From the NCBI GenBank assembly GCA_036365515.1, contig CM070874.1:94095842-94159841 (forward strand): a stretch of 64,000 nt of DNA, written 5' to 3'. The translations under genes and the position numbers were made by a program. A model generated the notes under the pieces. That model ran no database searches. It saw nothing but the letters and a program-made list of their open reading frames with translations, and was not told where the DNA came from. This document shows, in pieces, positions 8,463 to 19,657 of this stretch. How positions within the stretch are numbered: the first letter of the stretch is position 1; each line of letters opens with the position of its first letter. The stretch comes from Torymus aiolomorphi. Lineage: Eukaryota > Arthropoda > Insecta > Hymenoptera > Torymidae.

Positions 8463-8486
8463 GGGATGGGGGATGGGGGATGGGGG
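8463..8486 (+). other. Potential G-quadruplex (four G-runs)
   Basis: Four runs of three to five G separated by AT dinucleotides sit in 24 bases, an ideal intramolecular G-quadruplex pattern. Single related GGGATGGGGG blocks occur at about 8256 and 8420. Confidence 0.7.
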
Positions 8487-8764
8487 CACGAAGGTGTTGA
8501 ATTACAAATAATTAGAGGAGATTTGATATCCTAACCTTGAACTGCTATTTCTTGGATTCTGTAATTTGACACCCATCATCGCATATTTGACATCATACGC
8601 AAACGTTTCAAAACGTTTTGGATGCTATTACGTAAGAGCATGCAATCTTCGAGAAGGTTCGATGACGTCACTGTCTCACCTGTAATTAATTCGCACCTGT
8701 CCGTCTCGACCAATCAGAGCGCTTCTCTGAGTCAGTGGGCGAGTGGTGGGGGATCCAGAAGCCC

Positions 8765-9712
8765 TGTTGCTTATCTACTGATTTTAACATCGACATTATG
8801 AAAGAAGATGAACATAGCTTAGAATTATTAGACAATATGATGGAAAAGGGTTTGCTCCCGGGTTTTATACATACAACTAGACCAAATGATAGTGGCGGAA
8901 GCGGTACATGCATTAACAACATGTACATAAAAGCTACATCTATAGACACTAAAACTTTTAAACTCTCGATTCCTTTTACTGATCATTACCCACTTTTCTT
9001 GAAACTGAATAAGCTACCAAAATTAAAACAAGAAAATATCCAGTATCACTATAATTACTATAAACTTTCAAGTATAGCTATTACAAAAAATTGGAATGTT
9101 ATACAGGCAATGCATGATCCCGATGAAGCTACCGCATTCTTAATAACTGAAATACAAGACTGCTTAGAAAAGTCTAAAGAAGCGCATAAAACAAAAAATA
9201 ACAAGAGATATCCAAGGAAGGATTGGATGTCTAAAGCAATAATGATCTCGTGTGAAAAGAAAGAACAACTATATATTAAAATACGCAATGAACCAAATAA
9301 TAATCTAATAAAATTAGAATATAAGAATTACACAAAGAGGCTAGACAAAGTTATTAATGAGGCAAAAATGAAACATGAAAGAAATTTAATTAAGAACAAT
9401 ATCAATAATTCCAAGCAACTTTGGAAATACATAAACAAAAAAATGGGAATTAACTTGAAAAAGAATAACACAATAAATAAGATCATTTTAAATAACAATT
9501 GCACAATAGAGGATCAGATGCAAATTGCCAATCATATGAATTCGTACTTTTGTAGAATTGGAAAAGATCTAACTAACACCATTGTAAAACCCCAGGGTAA
9601 GCAATTACAATTACCAGCAATGAACATGAATACAATTTACATTAAACCGACTAATAACGAGGAAATTCTTCAAATAATTGATAACATGAAAATAAAAAAA
9701 ATGGTGGGATAG
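8765..9712 (+). pseudogene. LINE endonuclease C-terminal part and linker
   Basis: The frame contains the C-terminal portion of an apurinic-type endonuclease: a DFNIDI core strand, GSGTCINNMYI, then TDHYPLFLKL, which carries the conserved DH pair. A long Lys/Asn-rich linker follows. The active-site regions before DFN are missing by 5' truncation. The frame ends at 9712 just after an A8 run (9693-9700), where a one-base change moves the continuing reading frame into the reverse-transcriptase part. Confidence 0.8.
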
Positions 9713-11130
9713 ATAACATTACTACCAAAACACTAAAAATACTATCATATCAAATTGTTAATGCACTAACACGTATCTTTAATCTTTGTATTGAAAAATC
9801 AACATGGCCTCAAGCGGTTAAAACAGCTGAGGTAGTTCCTATTTTTAAATCTGGTAGTAAAATGGATACATCAAACTATAGACCGATATCTCTAATTTCT
9901 AACGTAGCAAAGATATTTGAAAAAATTGTATATGTTCGTTTACAATCATTTTTGGACAGTAATAATTTGTTAGCGCAGAATCAATTTGTATTTATAAAAA
10001 AGAAAGGTACCAAAGATGCTCTTAGTTACTTAATGAACATAATCTATAAGAAATTAGACAAAAGTAAACCAATAGCTATTGCATTTTTAGATCTAGCAAA
10101 AGCTTTTGATACCGTCAACCATGCTATTCTTTTAGACAAATTATATAATTATGGAATAAGAGGTAAAGCGCATGCACTTATATCGAACTATCTTAGTAGC
10201 AGAAAACAAAAAGTAAGAATAGGAACAACTGAAAGCTATTATGAAACGATGACTACAGGTGTGCCGCAAGGTACTATACTAGGGCCACTCTTATTCATAA
10301 TTTACGTAAACGATTTACTAACAAACAGAACAGATAGTACCATCTCATATGCGGATGATACAGCTATTATTTCAACAGATGATAACTGGGAGAAAGTTGG
10401 AAATAAAATGAACAAGTACTTAGAAGATATAAATATTTGGCTAGCACTTAACAAACTGTCACTAAATATAAAGAAAACTGTGTACATAACTTTTGGTAAC
10501 TATTGTGATAGTGTTCCCGAAGATATGAACATACACATACAGGGTACTAAATTGAGCAGGGTAGAATACTGTAAATACCTAGGTATAATTATTGATTATA
10601 GGCTAAAGTGGGATAAACATATTGAATATATAATAAAAAAAAACTAAATATATAATATATATATACTGTACAAATTATCAACATATATGCAATCTGACAC
10701 ACTTAAGACAATATATTATGCATTTTTTCATAGTGTAATTAGCTATGAAAATATTGCATGGGGTGGTGCATATAAAAACAACTTAAAATTACTACAAAAC
10801 ATCCAAAATAGGATTTTAAAAATTGTAAACAAAAATATTTTCAATCGAGATAACCCTTTAAATCTAAAACAAATTTTTTATTACGAATGTGTAACGTATC
10901 ATTATAATGAACTTAAGAATTTATACTTAACATCGACTAGCAAAACTAGAAATAAACTTATAATACCACCAAAGTGTTCGAAAACTGTTAGTGATAAAGA
11001 TAATTATGTCAGAGCGATACAAGTATTTAATTGTCTTCCGAAATCTAATCCAAATCTTAAAGTTCTAGATATCGCAAAAAATTATAATAAGAAAAAGCTA
11101 AAAATTTGGATTGGTACTAATATGTTCTAG
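9713..11130 (+). pseudogene. LINE reverse transcriptase (Jockey-like), one internal stop
   Basis: The reverse transcriptase is recognisable throughout: NYRPISLISNVAKIFEKI, AFLDLAKAFDTVNHAIL (the first catalytic Asp), GVPQGTILGPLLFIIYVNDL, and SYADDTAII (the catalytic YADD, near 10350). A TAA at 10645-10647, next to an A9 run, breaks the frame. The C-terminal domain resumes in the same phase (10687-11130) with a typical SYENIAWGG...LLQNIQNRILKI region. No RNase H domain follows, in contrast to the second LINE in this window. Lesions are few, suggesting a fairly recent copy. Confidence 0.85.
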
Positions 11131-11144
11131 AATTTAAATAAAAA

Positions 11145-11177
<33 letters not shown>

Positions 11178-11428
11178 TTTAACTTTCCAGTATGGGTGAA
11201 ATAATCAACTGTGGACCAAATATATTATTTATAGTGAAATCTTTGATTCCATGCCTAGTTTATAAGTTACTTAAGTTTTTTTAGTTTTAAGTACACCGGA
11301 CCTATGTACAGGTAGCTATGTCTACCTCTATAGGATGTTTGTTGCTTCAGACATGTAACTATGTCCTGAAGTAAGCAATAACATGTAATACAACATGTAC
11401 TACTCTGGTTTAAATAAATAAATAAATC

Positions 11429-11720
11429 AACAATAAAATTTTATTAATTCAATATAAACGGATATTTATATATATGTAAAGTAATACACACACACTCACA
11501 CGCGTAGGCAGTATACAGTATAGGCGGTATACAGAATCATATGTGCGTGCTTGTATGAGCTTATTATGTACTTATAAATTTGTACGCTAGATGGCGAACG
11601 TTGAGCTTAACACTTGCCAATAATTGTATGGTTTTAGCTATATATAACTGTAGTATTTTTAATACAATACACAGTTTTTTAAAATTTATTACATATCTCT
11701 ATTATATTAAAACAACGACT
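11429..11720. other. Non-coding spacer
   Basis: AT-rich sequence with a short CA-rich stretch (about 11488-11502) and a doubled GGCGGTATACAG-like motif (about 11507-11533). I see no gene here. Confidence 0.5.
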
Positions 11721-14700
11721 ATGTCTGAGTATTTTTCAAAAGATAGAATTAAATGTCCCAATTTCTTTGGGAGACATAAGAAAGCCTACTATCTATCGAA
11801 TAAAACACGATTCAAGCATTTGGGTGATCTTGGTCATCCACTGAAATTGTCGCTATCCTAATTTACTTTTGACACCGTCTGCAAGTATATGTAACAATTG
11901 TTATAAGTTTGCTTTAAAATTGGTGGATGGGACTAACGATGAATTTGCCGATATCGTAGTCGATGTAGCAACTGAGAATGAAGTTGGCGATATTGAAGTT
12001 GATATAGACGAAGATTTTTTACCAAGTACTCCAGAACGCATCGAAGAATTTAATAATGAAATGAGTACATCATTTTTAGGCTCTGTGTCACCACTTAAAA
12101 GAAAAAACCTTATACGTGAAAAGTCTACTGAAAATTACGTGAACCAAAAGAAAACAAAACTAATTTCAACATTTTCTAGTACCCTCGATGTTAAGTTAAA
12201 GACACTCTATGACGTTACTGTTGAATCAAATGAATCAATCACAGCTCTATGTCATTGTACGGAATGGGTACAAAATATTGGATTAGCCCTACAAAAATGT
12301 TCTACGGTATCAGAAAAAATAAAAATTCTGACTTTGCTACCTTCATCCTTTACAAAACATGAAATTTTATTTTTATTTCCAGAAATAACAATGTATATGA
12401 TCAACAAATCGAGAAATCTTGCTAAAGAAAAAGGAATTTATTCAGAACCAGATGCATATTCAGGTCATCCAATAGATGAAAACATGGAAAAAATTGTTAT
12501 GGAATATTATATAAATGATGATTTTAATTGTTCAAGACAAAGTCCTTATAAATGTGACGTTGTTACAATTAAAGTTAACAATAAAAAAGAGAAAAAAGTT
12601 AAGCGTTTTCTTACTCGAAGTTTAAAAGAGACGTATATAGTATTTAAAAATGATAATCCACAATTGAGAATTGGAAAATCGAAATTTGATAGTTTGCGAC
12701 CAAAATATGTCTTACTTAGCCCCATCAAAGAAGTTTGTCTCTGAGTAACGTCACAGAGTTGGATGAAAGTTGGTCACAAATAATAAATGCAACAATGTGT
12801 TCTGAGCCATCTGATTTATGTTATTTACAAGAATGTAAAATATGTCCAGGAATTAAGGGTAATTAAGTTTCATGTTTTAAAACTACAAGATGTAGAAGGC
12901 ACAGAAGAAATTACATATGCTTCGGGGGATAATGGAAACTTGATTAGAAAGACACTATCAATTTCTGCTTTTAAAAATGAACTTTCGGTTTGGACCATGA
13001 AGGTTAGTACTCATATGCATGTAAAAAATATACAACGCAAAGCTATAAAAGCAGAAAGAGAAAGTGCTAAAAAAGACTCACATCATTTAGTTCTTCACAT
13101 AGACTTCACTGAAAACTGGGCTGTGATTCATAATAAAGCTGTTCAAGGAAATCATTGGGTTAATGATCAAATTTCTATTTTCACAGCAGTGTCTTATCAA
13201 AGGGATTCGACACAAAGTTTCACAGTCATAAGTAATGACCGAAAACATGATTCAGCGTATGCTTTGCTAGTAGTAGAAAAAATTATAACTTACTTATGTT
13301 GTGAACTGCGTTCGCACGGACGAGTAGCAGAATATTTGGGAGCGATTCTACAATGGTCATTTGAAACTTGAGGAATTAAAATTAGATAGCAAACGTAATT
13401 ATACGTATTCGATCAATTGATAATAAACGCGGACATAGGTATTCAATAAGAGATCAATTAAATAATAAATATAATTAATTGGATAATAAACGTGGTTTAA
13501 ACGATTAAAACGTAATTAAACGATTAATTGAATGATAAACGTAATCAAACGTATTCCCATAAATTAAAACTCAATAAAGATTTTATTGTTAAAATCTTTA
13601 TCTTTAATCACATAAATTATTTCAACCGTTCCGTAAATAAATAATAATAAATAATAATCAAGAATTTACGATAACCCGATAATAAATAATAATTTAGCGA
13701 TAGATAATTTGATGATTAATAAACAATTTCGTTAATAATAAAACCCCAAATAAACAAATAATTAGCAGATTGCGATTCCGGTAGAAATAAGTCAATAACA
13801 ATTAATTTAGCCGTTAATAATAATTAAGAAATAGATTATAACAGGATAAAACTCGCTCAGGGAAACGCTCTTCTCTTTTCTAGGAAATAGTTATCATCTT
13901 TAATTCCAGGAATTGTTTACTACATTTTTTCCAAGAAATCATCAACGGAGGGATAAAGAATTCGGAGAAATTTCTATAAATAGCCTTCAAGGACGAAGTT
14001 ATGGGAAAACAAGGAAACTGGATTAAACTACATTCTTCAGCGGGCTATCCTCACTCTCGAAGATGAAAGCAGATATTTTAAGGGGAAAACCCGGTTCAAA
14101 CCAGAAAACCTAGAATTCTCTAGCGAAGCCACTTCCACTAGAGAGGGGGAAGCGGCTCTGATTGGTCTTTACTCCCACTACTGGATCTTCTCGAGGACTA
14201 TAAAATGGAGAGGGATTAAGCTCTAGATCTCAGTTGCACTAGTGCAAGCGCCTTGACTACATCTTAGAGTCAATCGAAATTTCCATAAATAAAAAGCCAC
14301 TTTGAATTATATAGAGTCACGGTCGAAAGTCTAATTATTGTCAAGGTTCTGAAATTATTTAATTATTTGAATAAATTCCAAAGTTCAAGTTGATTTTCTC
14401 GTCTGTGAGTTTTATTTGGAGGTTTCCCGCAATTTCTTGTGCTTTAGCGCTTCATCGAACAACGAATTCCACAAATCTATTTGGTCAACTCGGCGACCAT
14501 TGCAGAAGCACCCTTCTGCTCGAAGACCCCGACTCGGGTCGTAACACTTAAAAGAAAATTGTTGTGATTAATAAACAAAATTACCATTATATCAGACTGC
14601 GCCGCTAGCCACTTTAAAAATTGCTTTCAATTATATGAAATAAAACGAGCACCATATGATATAAAATGGTTGTTCTCTGATACTGGGCACGGGAAAGGAG

Positions 14701-15079
14701 CTGTAGATGGTATGGGTGGACTTACAAAGCATTATGCTACTTCACATAATCTTCGAGAGTCCCACGAAAAATCTATTCAAAATGCTAATGATTTCGTAGA
14801 GCATGTTCAAAAATATACTGATGCAATTAAAATAATACATTTACAAGATGTTGAAATAGAATAATTCAGGAAAGCAAAAATATTGATTGGCTTACAACTC
14901 CAAAGTATCCTGGAATTCAAAAAACTCATTTATGGGTTAAAGAAACATGTAATAATAAAACACATTGTTGTACAGCAAAAACTGCCGATCATTTACTAAC
15001 AAAAGTTAAAACAAAACAAAATAAAAACAAAGGTAGTCATAAAAATAAAAAATACAGAAAATTGAAAATGAAAAATTGA
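11721..15079 (+). pseudogene. Degenerate DDE-type transposase gene, split by a solo LTR
   Basis: Several frames in order form one protein of a family widespread in arthropod and cnidarian genomes and judged transposon-derived. From ATG 11721: a short N-terminal block; residues from 11869 with an acidic region and later KKVKRFLTRSLKETYIVFKN and KIGKSKF-type segments ending SLRPKYVLL; a CYLQECKICPG knuckle (about 12830-12860); the first acidic motif HIDFTENW (near 13100); ISNDRKHDSAYA; then, after a 1.25-kb insertion, SDCAASHFKN (14592-14621) and GHGKGAVDGMGG (14685-14720); and a basic tail to about 15079. Frameshifts at ~11862, 12742-12880 and ~14565 make it a pseudogene. I do not assign a superfamily name; the order D...D...GHGKG is the evidence. 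Confidence 0.7.
13297..14546 (+). mobile_element. Solo LTR (1250 bp) with CTTA target duplication
   Basis: The insert starts TGTTGTGAAC and ends GTCGTAACA. It is flanked on both sides by CTTA (13293-13296 and 14547-14550). The termini are imperfect inverted repeats (TGTTGTGA versus TGTTACGA) and begin TG and end CA, as LTRs do. It interrupts the transposase exactly between two conserved motifs. No internal coding region is present, so it is a solo LTR left by recombination. A 4-bp duplication suits a Gypsy-type integrase. Strand is arbitrary. Confidence 0.82.
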
Positions 15080-15682
15080 AAAACAGCTATAGCGTGTAAT
15101 TTACAAATGTGTATATGTATATTACTTAGATATGTACAAACATTCGTTAATATTAATTATTATTGACTATCATCGTAATAAATGAAAATTTTATTGTATT
15201 TTATTTTATTTTTTTTCTCATTCTATGGGCAAAAATACAATATCCGACACACACGATTTGGTAGGTATTAACACCCCCTATCTTCATCTAAATTTTCATA
15301 AAAAAAAACATGAGTTTTTTGAAAAAATGCATTTTTCCAAAAAGTGCATTTTTTAGTAAAAACTGTATAACTTATGCATTTTTTTATTTTTATGCAAATG
15401 TCATGCAGGAAATGAAAGAAGGCGCTAATCTGAGTAATATCACATATAGTTTACTCAAAAACTTAAAAAACTCGTAAATTGGCAGCTGTTTGAAAATGAC
15501 CTTGAAAAATAAAATTTGAAAGTTAGGATTTTGTAAAAAATTTTTGATATTGCCAACCGGATGTCATTTTAGTGCAATCGAAAAATAAAAAAATACGTAT
15601 CGAATCATTTTTCGAGAAGAACGGCAATACTTTGATTCCAAAATGATCGGTGTGGTAGGCATACTGTTCGATTTGAGATGGA
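15080..15682. other. AT-rich non-coding DNA
   Basis: The interval has A- and T-runs and no credible coding frame. It separates the transposase pseudogene from the first TTAA hairpin copy. Confidence 0.5.
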
Positions 15683-15684
15683 TT

Positions 15685-15967
15685 CGGCCTTAAACAAGTT
15701 TCATGAATTTAGATGAATAAATGAACTTGTATTTTGTAGAGAAAAATCAACGTCCAGTGGACGTTACGGTAAGCTGCTCCCCACTTTTCTCTATACAAAA
15801 TATGCATTTATTAATTGACTTTAGTTTGTAAAAACTGTTCTGTTTTCTTTAATACCTAATACACGTGCGAAAACTCGAATTTTATATTATAATTGCCCCA
15901 AATTATTTTAATTGACAAAAAACACTTTTAACACTCGGTGGTGTTGCGATCGGGCTAGACAGCACTC
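15685..15967 (-). mobile_element. Partial inverted copy of the TTAA hairpin MITE
   Basis: This stretch is the reverse complement, at roughly 80-90% by eye, of the right arm at 23115-23395: AAACAAGTTTCATGAATTTA, GTATTTTGTAGAGAAAA and CACGTG-flanked segments match in order. It ends AGCACTC (15961-15967) followed by TTAA, the same terminal sequence as the complete copy. The other end is missing. Confidence 0.7.
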
Positions 15968-15971
15968 TTAA

Positions 15972-16966
15972 GGACGTTCTCCGAGAAAACGATTTTCTTG
16001 TGATTTTCCTGAAACTTACAGAGAACGTTTGATTTTGTGTGCTTAGTACATGCTTGAAAGCCCCAGGTCCATAGCGGTATTCAAAATAGAAATATTTAAC
16101 TTCAAAGTTTTTATGTTAACACGGGATCCCTATCTGAGCTAGTTTTAAAATTACGTTTTAATTTACTATAAAAAAAGTTTTCTTTGTGTTTCTTTTTCAA
16201 CCGTAAGCCATAAAACTAGAAATCGAGAGGAATAATATGGTATAATTTTCAATATAGCAAGCGATATTAATTTCAGAGATATAGCAACGTAAACAAAAAC
16301 TCCCATGTTATTTATATATCTATATATAGTCACCCTATGTAAGTGCTATTTATTTAAATATCATATTGACACCTTTTATCTTACACTGACATTTTTTTTT
16401 ATTTTTGGAGTAATGTATAGAGACTCATGAAGGGTTTTCATTGTAAATAATATTTTTAAATCACAATTTTCGCGATATTAATGAATTTGAGTTGGAGAAC
16501 GTCCTTCAGGTGATGTCGGAACCACGCTGATTGGTTGAAATTTTCCTAACCTCAAAAACATAATATCATAAATAAAAAAAAGTATACAATCGTAAAACAC
16601 AAAAATGCGATGATCGCGTGTTCTTGTTATAATAAAGAATGTTTATGAACGTTATGCAGCGTTTAATAATTTTTAGTTAAGACAAATAATGGGAAATATG
16701 ATGCGAGGTGAGGATGCTGTTTCACATAGAAAATTGTAAGATGACCGTCACTTTTACGTAATTACACGCGTCAATTTTAAGAATATTGCATTATATAAAT
16801 TATTGAACATTTTGATTATTGAAAATGTTGTGATTCTGCATTCTTTACATGATAACAAATCGTTAGCAACTTAATTTTCAATATCACGAAGTAAATTTCG
16901 CGTGAACAATGGGAAATACGGCTCGAGGTGGAGGTCACCATCGGTAAAATTCGCTCCTACATCCCC
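15972..16966. other. AT-rich non-coding DNA between two hairpin MITE copies
   Basis: No open frame or RNA gene is recognised. The segment CGAGAAAACG (15982) and the later GGAGAACGTCCTTCAG (16493-16508) echo each other weakly in inverted orientation. Confidence 0.45.
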
Positions 16967-16983
16967 TTAAGAGTGCTCTCTAC

Positions 16984-17234
16984 TGTAGGGACTGCGGTCT
17001 TCCCTCTCGCTCTCTCTGCGAGAGTGGGGGAAGCGACCATGTTGCGTGTGGCGAGAAGCCGCCTGCGAGCGGCAGTCGTTGCTCGAGTCCACGAGCGTGC
17101 GGACGTAATCCGCTGTACACCTTTGTACTCTCCTTCAATAAACCTCGTTACCGTTTACTCCTCGACTCATTATTCTCTCTCCTCTCCCCTTCCTTTCCTG
17201 GAACTAGGAGAGCCGTGGGGCTAGGATCCCCACA
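16984..17234 (+). repeat. Gypsy 5' LTR (251 bp)
   Basis: Begins TGTAGGGACTGCGG and ends GGATCCCCACA. It includes a CTCTCGCTCTCTCTGCGAGAG hairpin-like segment and CAATAAA (about 17132-17138), a likely polyadenylation signal. TTGGTGACCCCGAC directly after it is the candidate primer-binding site. Confidence 0.93.
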
Positions 17235-18757
17235 TTGGTGACCCCGACTATCAGCCGAGGAGAAGGCAAGTCGGCGCCTGCCGCGGCGTGTTCTCGCCGC
17301 CACTGCCTTCGCCCGTGGCACGTGCATCCAGTGCCGCACCACAAGCCTCGGCGAGTCTTGCGGCACTTCGCCGCACAGGAGAATTTTTCTCTCGCCCCTA
17401 TGCGTGCTGGCACGCCGGCGCATACGGGAAACCTCGACGTGTGCGTGCTGGCACGCCGGCGCACACGTGAAAAATCAACGGCCTAGAGCCTTTAGCGCAA
17501 CTGCGCAATTATCGTCTCGTCGAGTTCTCTCCGAGGCATCTCAGCTTTCAACGGCAGATCTCCAGGTGCGTACTTGCGTGAAGCCACCGTCACCGGCGCC
17601 TTCAAACGCACCTGTTGAGCAACGCAAAGCAGATCTCCAGGTGCGGCTTTGCGTGAAGCCACCGTCACCGGCGCCTTTTTACCGCACCTGTCGAGCACCG
17701 GGAAGTCAACTATTGCAGCATCTCGTCGAGTCTTCTCCGAGGCGGCCAACCTTCAGACTTCAATAATTGCGTCGAGGTATGCGTGCGGTGAATTAGGGTG
17801 CGTGACCTACGAAATTAAGAAACTCGCGCGTGCGTGTGCTTTCGTATTCCGCGAACTGTTGTCGCGCGCCGCGCGCTTGCTCGCGAGCTTTGAATTCGCG
17901 GAATTCGTGCGCAACGGTCGCGCGTTCTGAGAACTGAGCAGCCGTCTTGATATTTTTTTTGTGTGCTATTGCATTCTCAAGCTCGCGCTTTTGCAAGGTG
18001 ACACGAAAAACCTTTTAGTATCTTTGAGTCACGCAAATTACATTTTTTCAATTTTATTGAATTCATGCGTTTCTTAGTCACATGCGTTAATAAAATTTCT
18101 TAAAAATTTTTTTTAAAAAAAAACGGGAAAGTGATCTTTTAGCTTTTTACGCGGTTTCTGATAATTTTAATACCTAGCTTTAAGGTAATGTGTACTTACT
18201 GACAAATTTTAGAACATATATATCTTTTGCAAATAATAATAGAATTACTAAAAAAAAAAATTGTGTATAGTATTTATACATACGGAGCGCCTGACAGAGC
18301 TGTTTTTCCAAAAATCTACTCAGAATTTATTTAATTAAATAAAAGCCGCAATGTCGATAAGTAGGGATCTGTAATACTTCGAATTTTGCCAGTTTTAAAA
18401 CGAGCGTATCTCATGGAAATGCTGATAGAATCGCACAAAAAAAAATCTGAGCATAGTATTTACATACACGGAGCGCCTGACAGAATTGTTTTTCCAAATA
18501 AACGTTCGAATGTTTATTAATTAAATAATGAAATTGGGTTGATTTTGAGGTTCACATCGCCTTAAGTGTAATAGCATAGGTCTAAATTTTTGAAATTTTT
18601 GTCGGTGCCTGCGAGCACCAACTAGGGAGCTTGTGATACGCATTGCGGCGTAAGGCAATTTAGGCATTCTCTCTATTCTCCGCGTGTACTTTCGAGTCGC
18701 GCGGGAATAGCTTTATACGCTCCACGTTTTAGGCTCGCGCACACTCTTATCGCCAAA
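17235..18757 (+). other. Gypsy 5' leader with two kinds of internal repeats
   Basis: About 1.5 kb without a conserved frame. The first part is GC-rich. It holds a doubled TGCGTGCTGGCACGCCGGCG (about 17401-17468) and a ~75-bp tandem duplication (about 17554-17690) sharing CAGATCTCCAGGTGCG, GCGTGAAGCCACCGTCACCG and a CGCACCTGT end. The second part (about 18230-18580) is AT-rich and holds two copies, ~205 bases apart, of a unit containing CATACGGAGCGCCTGACAGA. That unit is related to sequence at 52.26-52.63 kb. Several overlapping short frames in the GC-rich part lack homology and are regarded as chance. Confidence 0.75.
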
Positions 18758-19657
18758 ATGCCTGTAGACGACGAAACCTTTGCAGCCCTGCAACAGCAGA
18801 TGCAACAGCTGCACCAGCATTTCGACCGCCAAAACGAGCCGCCTGCGCAAGCGCCCAATCGCGTTGAAGGCGCGCGTATGCCGAAAATCCCGCCGTTCAT
18901 TCAAACCGACCCCGACCTATGGTTCATGCAGGCAGAGGCTGCATTCCGGCATTCGCAGATCACTGCAGATACAACCAAAGCCGATTATCTCTGTTTATCG
19001 TTAGGTTCGGAAGGTATGTCAGCCATTACGGACATTCTTAAAACTAATCCCACACCACCGGGCTATTACAAACTCATAAAAGACCGTCTTATCGCGACCT
19101 TTGCCAGTTCCGCGGAGCATAACTTGCGCAAATTATTAAAGGGGGAAGTGTTGACCGATGGCAAGCCCACGAGAGTCCTTCAGAGGCTTCGTGCTCTTAA
19201 CCAAGGCTCTTGTGACGACAAAATCATCGAGACTGTTTTTCTTGATCAACTTCCGCCACATCATCGTTCGATTCTTGTGGCCACGGGCGGCACTGACCTC
19301 AATAAATTAGCCGAAGCAGCTGATAGACTTGCTGAAACTTCTGGCGCGACTGACTCCCAAATTCACGCTGTTTCTTCAAATCAGTCGACTCCGGCTTCCC
19401 TTGAAGCTCTTGTCAAGCGTTTTAATCGCTTCGAAAAAAAGTTTGAGGCACTTGCTAGAAAGGTAGATGACATCTCAGGATCTTCAAAAGATTCACCCCG
19501 CTCTGAATCCAAGGGCAGGTCTAGGCGCGATCGCTCTTCCAGTCGTGACTCTTCAGGCTTATGCCTCGCGCATAGGAAATATCCCAACAGCCCGCGCTCA
19601 TGCAGGGATTGGTGTTCCAAATTTTCTGATTGGCAAAAACAAAATCCAAAAAACTAA
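18758..19657 (+). CDS. gag: Gypsy Gag polyprotein
   Basis: A 299-aa Gag from ATG 18758. It starts with a Gln-rich helix ([15 protein letters not shown]) and a Pro-rich linker. The retrotransposon capsid fold then begins at about residue 45 ([13 protein letters not shown]) and runs through [17 protein letters not shown] and a [19 protein letters not shown] major-homology-like region. The tail is Ser/Arg-rich and has a non-canonical zinc-binding pattern, LCLAHRKYP...CRDWC, instead of a classical CCHC knuckle. This is usual for this group of arthropod Gypsy elements. Gag would assemble the virus-like particle. It ends in AAA AAC TAA, overlapping pol in the -1 frame. Confidence 0.9.
   Translation: MPVDDETFAALQQQMQQLHQHFDRQNEPPAQAPNRVEGARMPKIPPFIQTDPDLWFMQAEAAFRHSQITADTTKADYLCLSLGSEGMSAITDILKTNPTPPGYYKLIKDRLIATFASSAEHNLRKLLKGEVLTDGKPTRVLQRLRALNQGSCDDKIIETVFLDQLPPHHRSILVATGGTDLNKLAEAADRLAETSGATDSQIHAVSSNQSTPASLEALVKRFNRFEKKFEALARKVDDISGSSKDSPRSESKGRSRRDRSSSRDSSGLCLAHRKYPNSPRSCRDWCSKFSDWQKQNPKN
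19648..19654 (+). promoter_or_regulatory. -1 ribosomal frameshift slippery site (A AAA AAC)
   Basis: In the gag frame the heptamer reads A-AAA-AAC and is followed at once by the gag stop TAA (19655-19657). Pol is in the -1 frame and continues from here as L-T-Q-P. A AAA AAC is a canonical slippery heptamer. I did not identify a clear downstream stem or pseudoknot. Confidence 0.8.

Larger units (their letters stand above)
8762..11428 (+). mobile_element. 5'-truncated Jockey-like LINE with (AAAT)n tail
   Basis: A non-LTR retrotransposon copy in plus orientation. It begins inside the endonuclease domain, so most of the endonuclease and any ORF1 are absent, as expected from incomplete target-primed reverse transcription. 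Coding homology ends at 11130. A 3' untranslated region of about 300 bases follows, containing an internal (AAAT)n tract (11150-11175), and the copy ends in a second (AAAT)n tail at about 11412-11428. No target-site duplication could be defined with confidence. Confidence 0.82.

Noticed and set aside
1..8700. Adenain-like protease or superfamily helicase expected in a Polinton
   Set aside because: I looked in all frames and found none; they may lie left of the window or be absent.
17148..17996. Cluster of short frames on both strands in the Gypsy leader
   Set aside because: Compositional, overlapping, partly repeated with the leader duplications; no homology.
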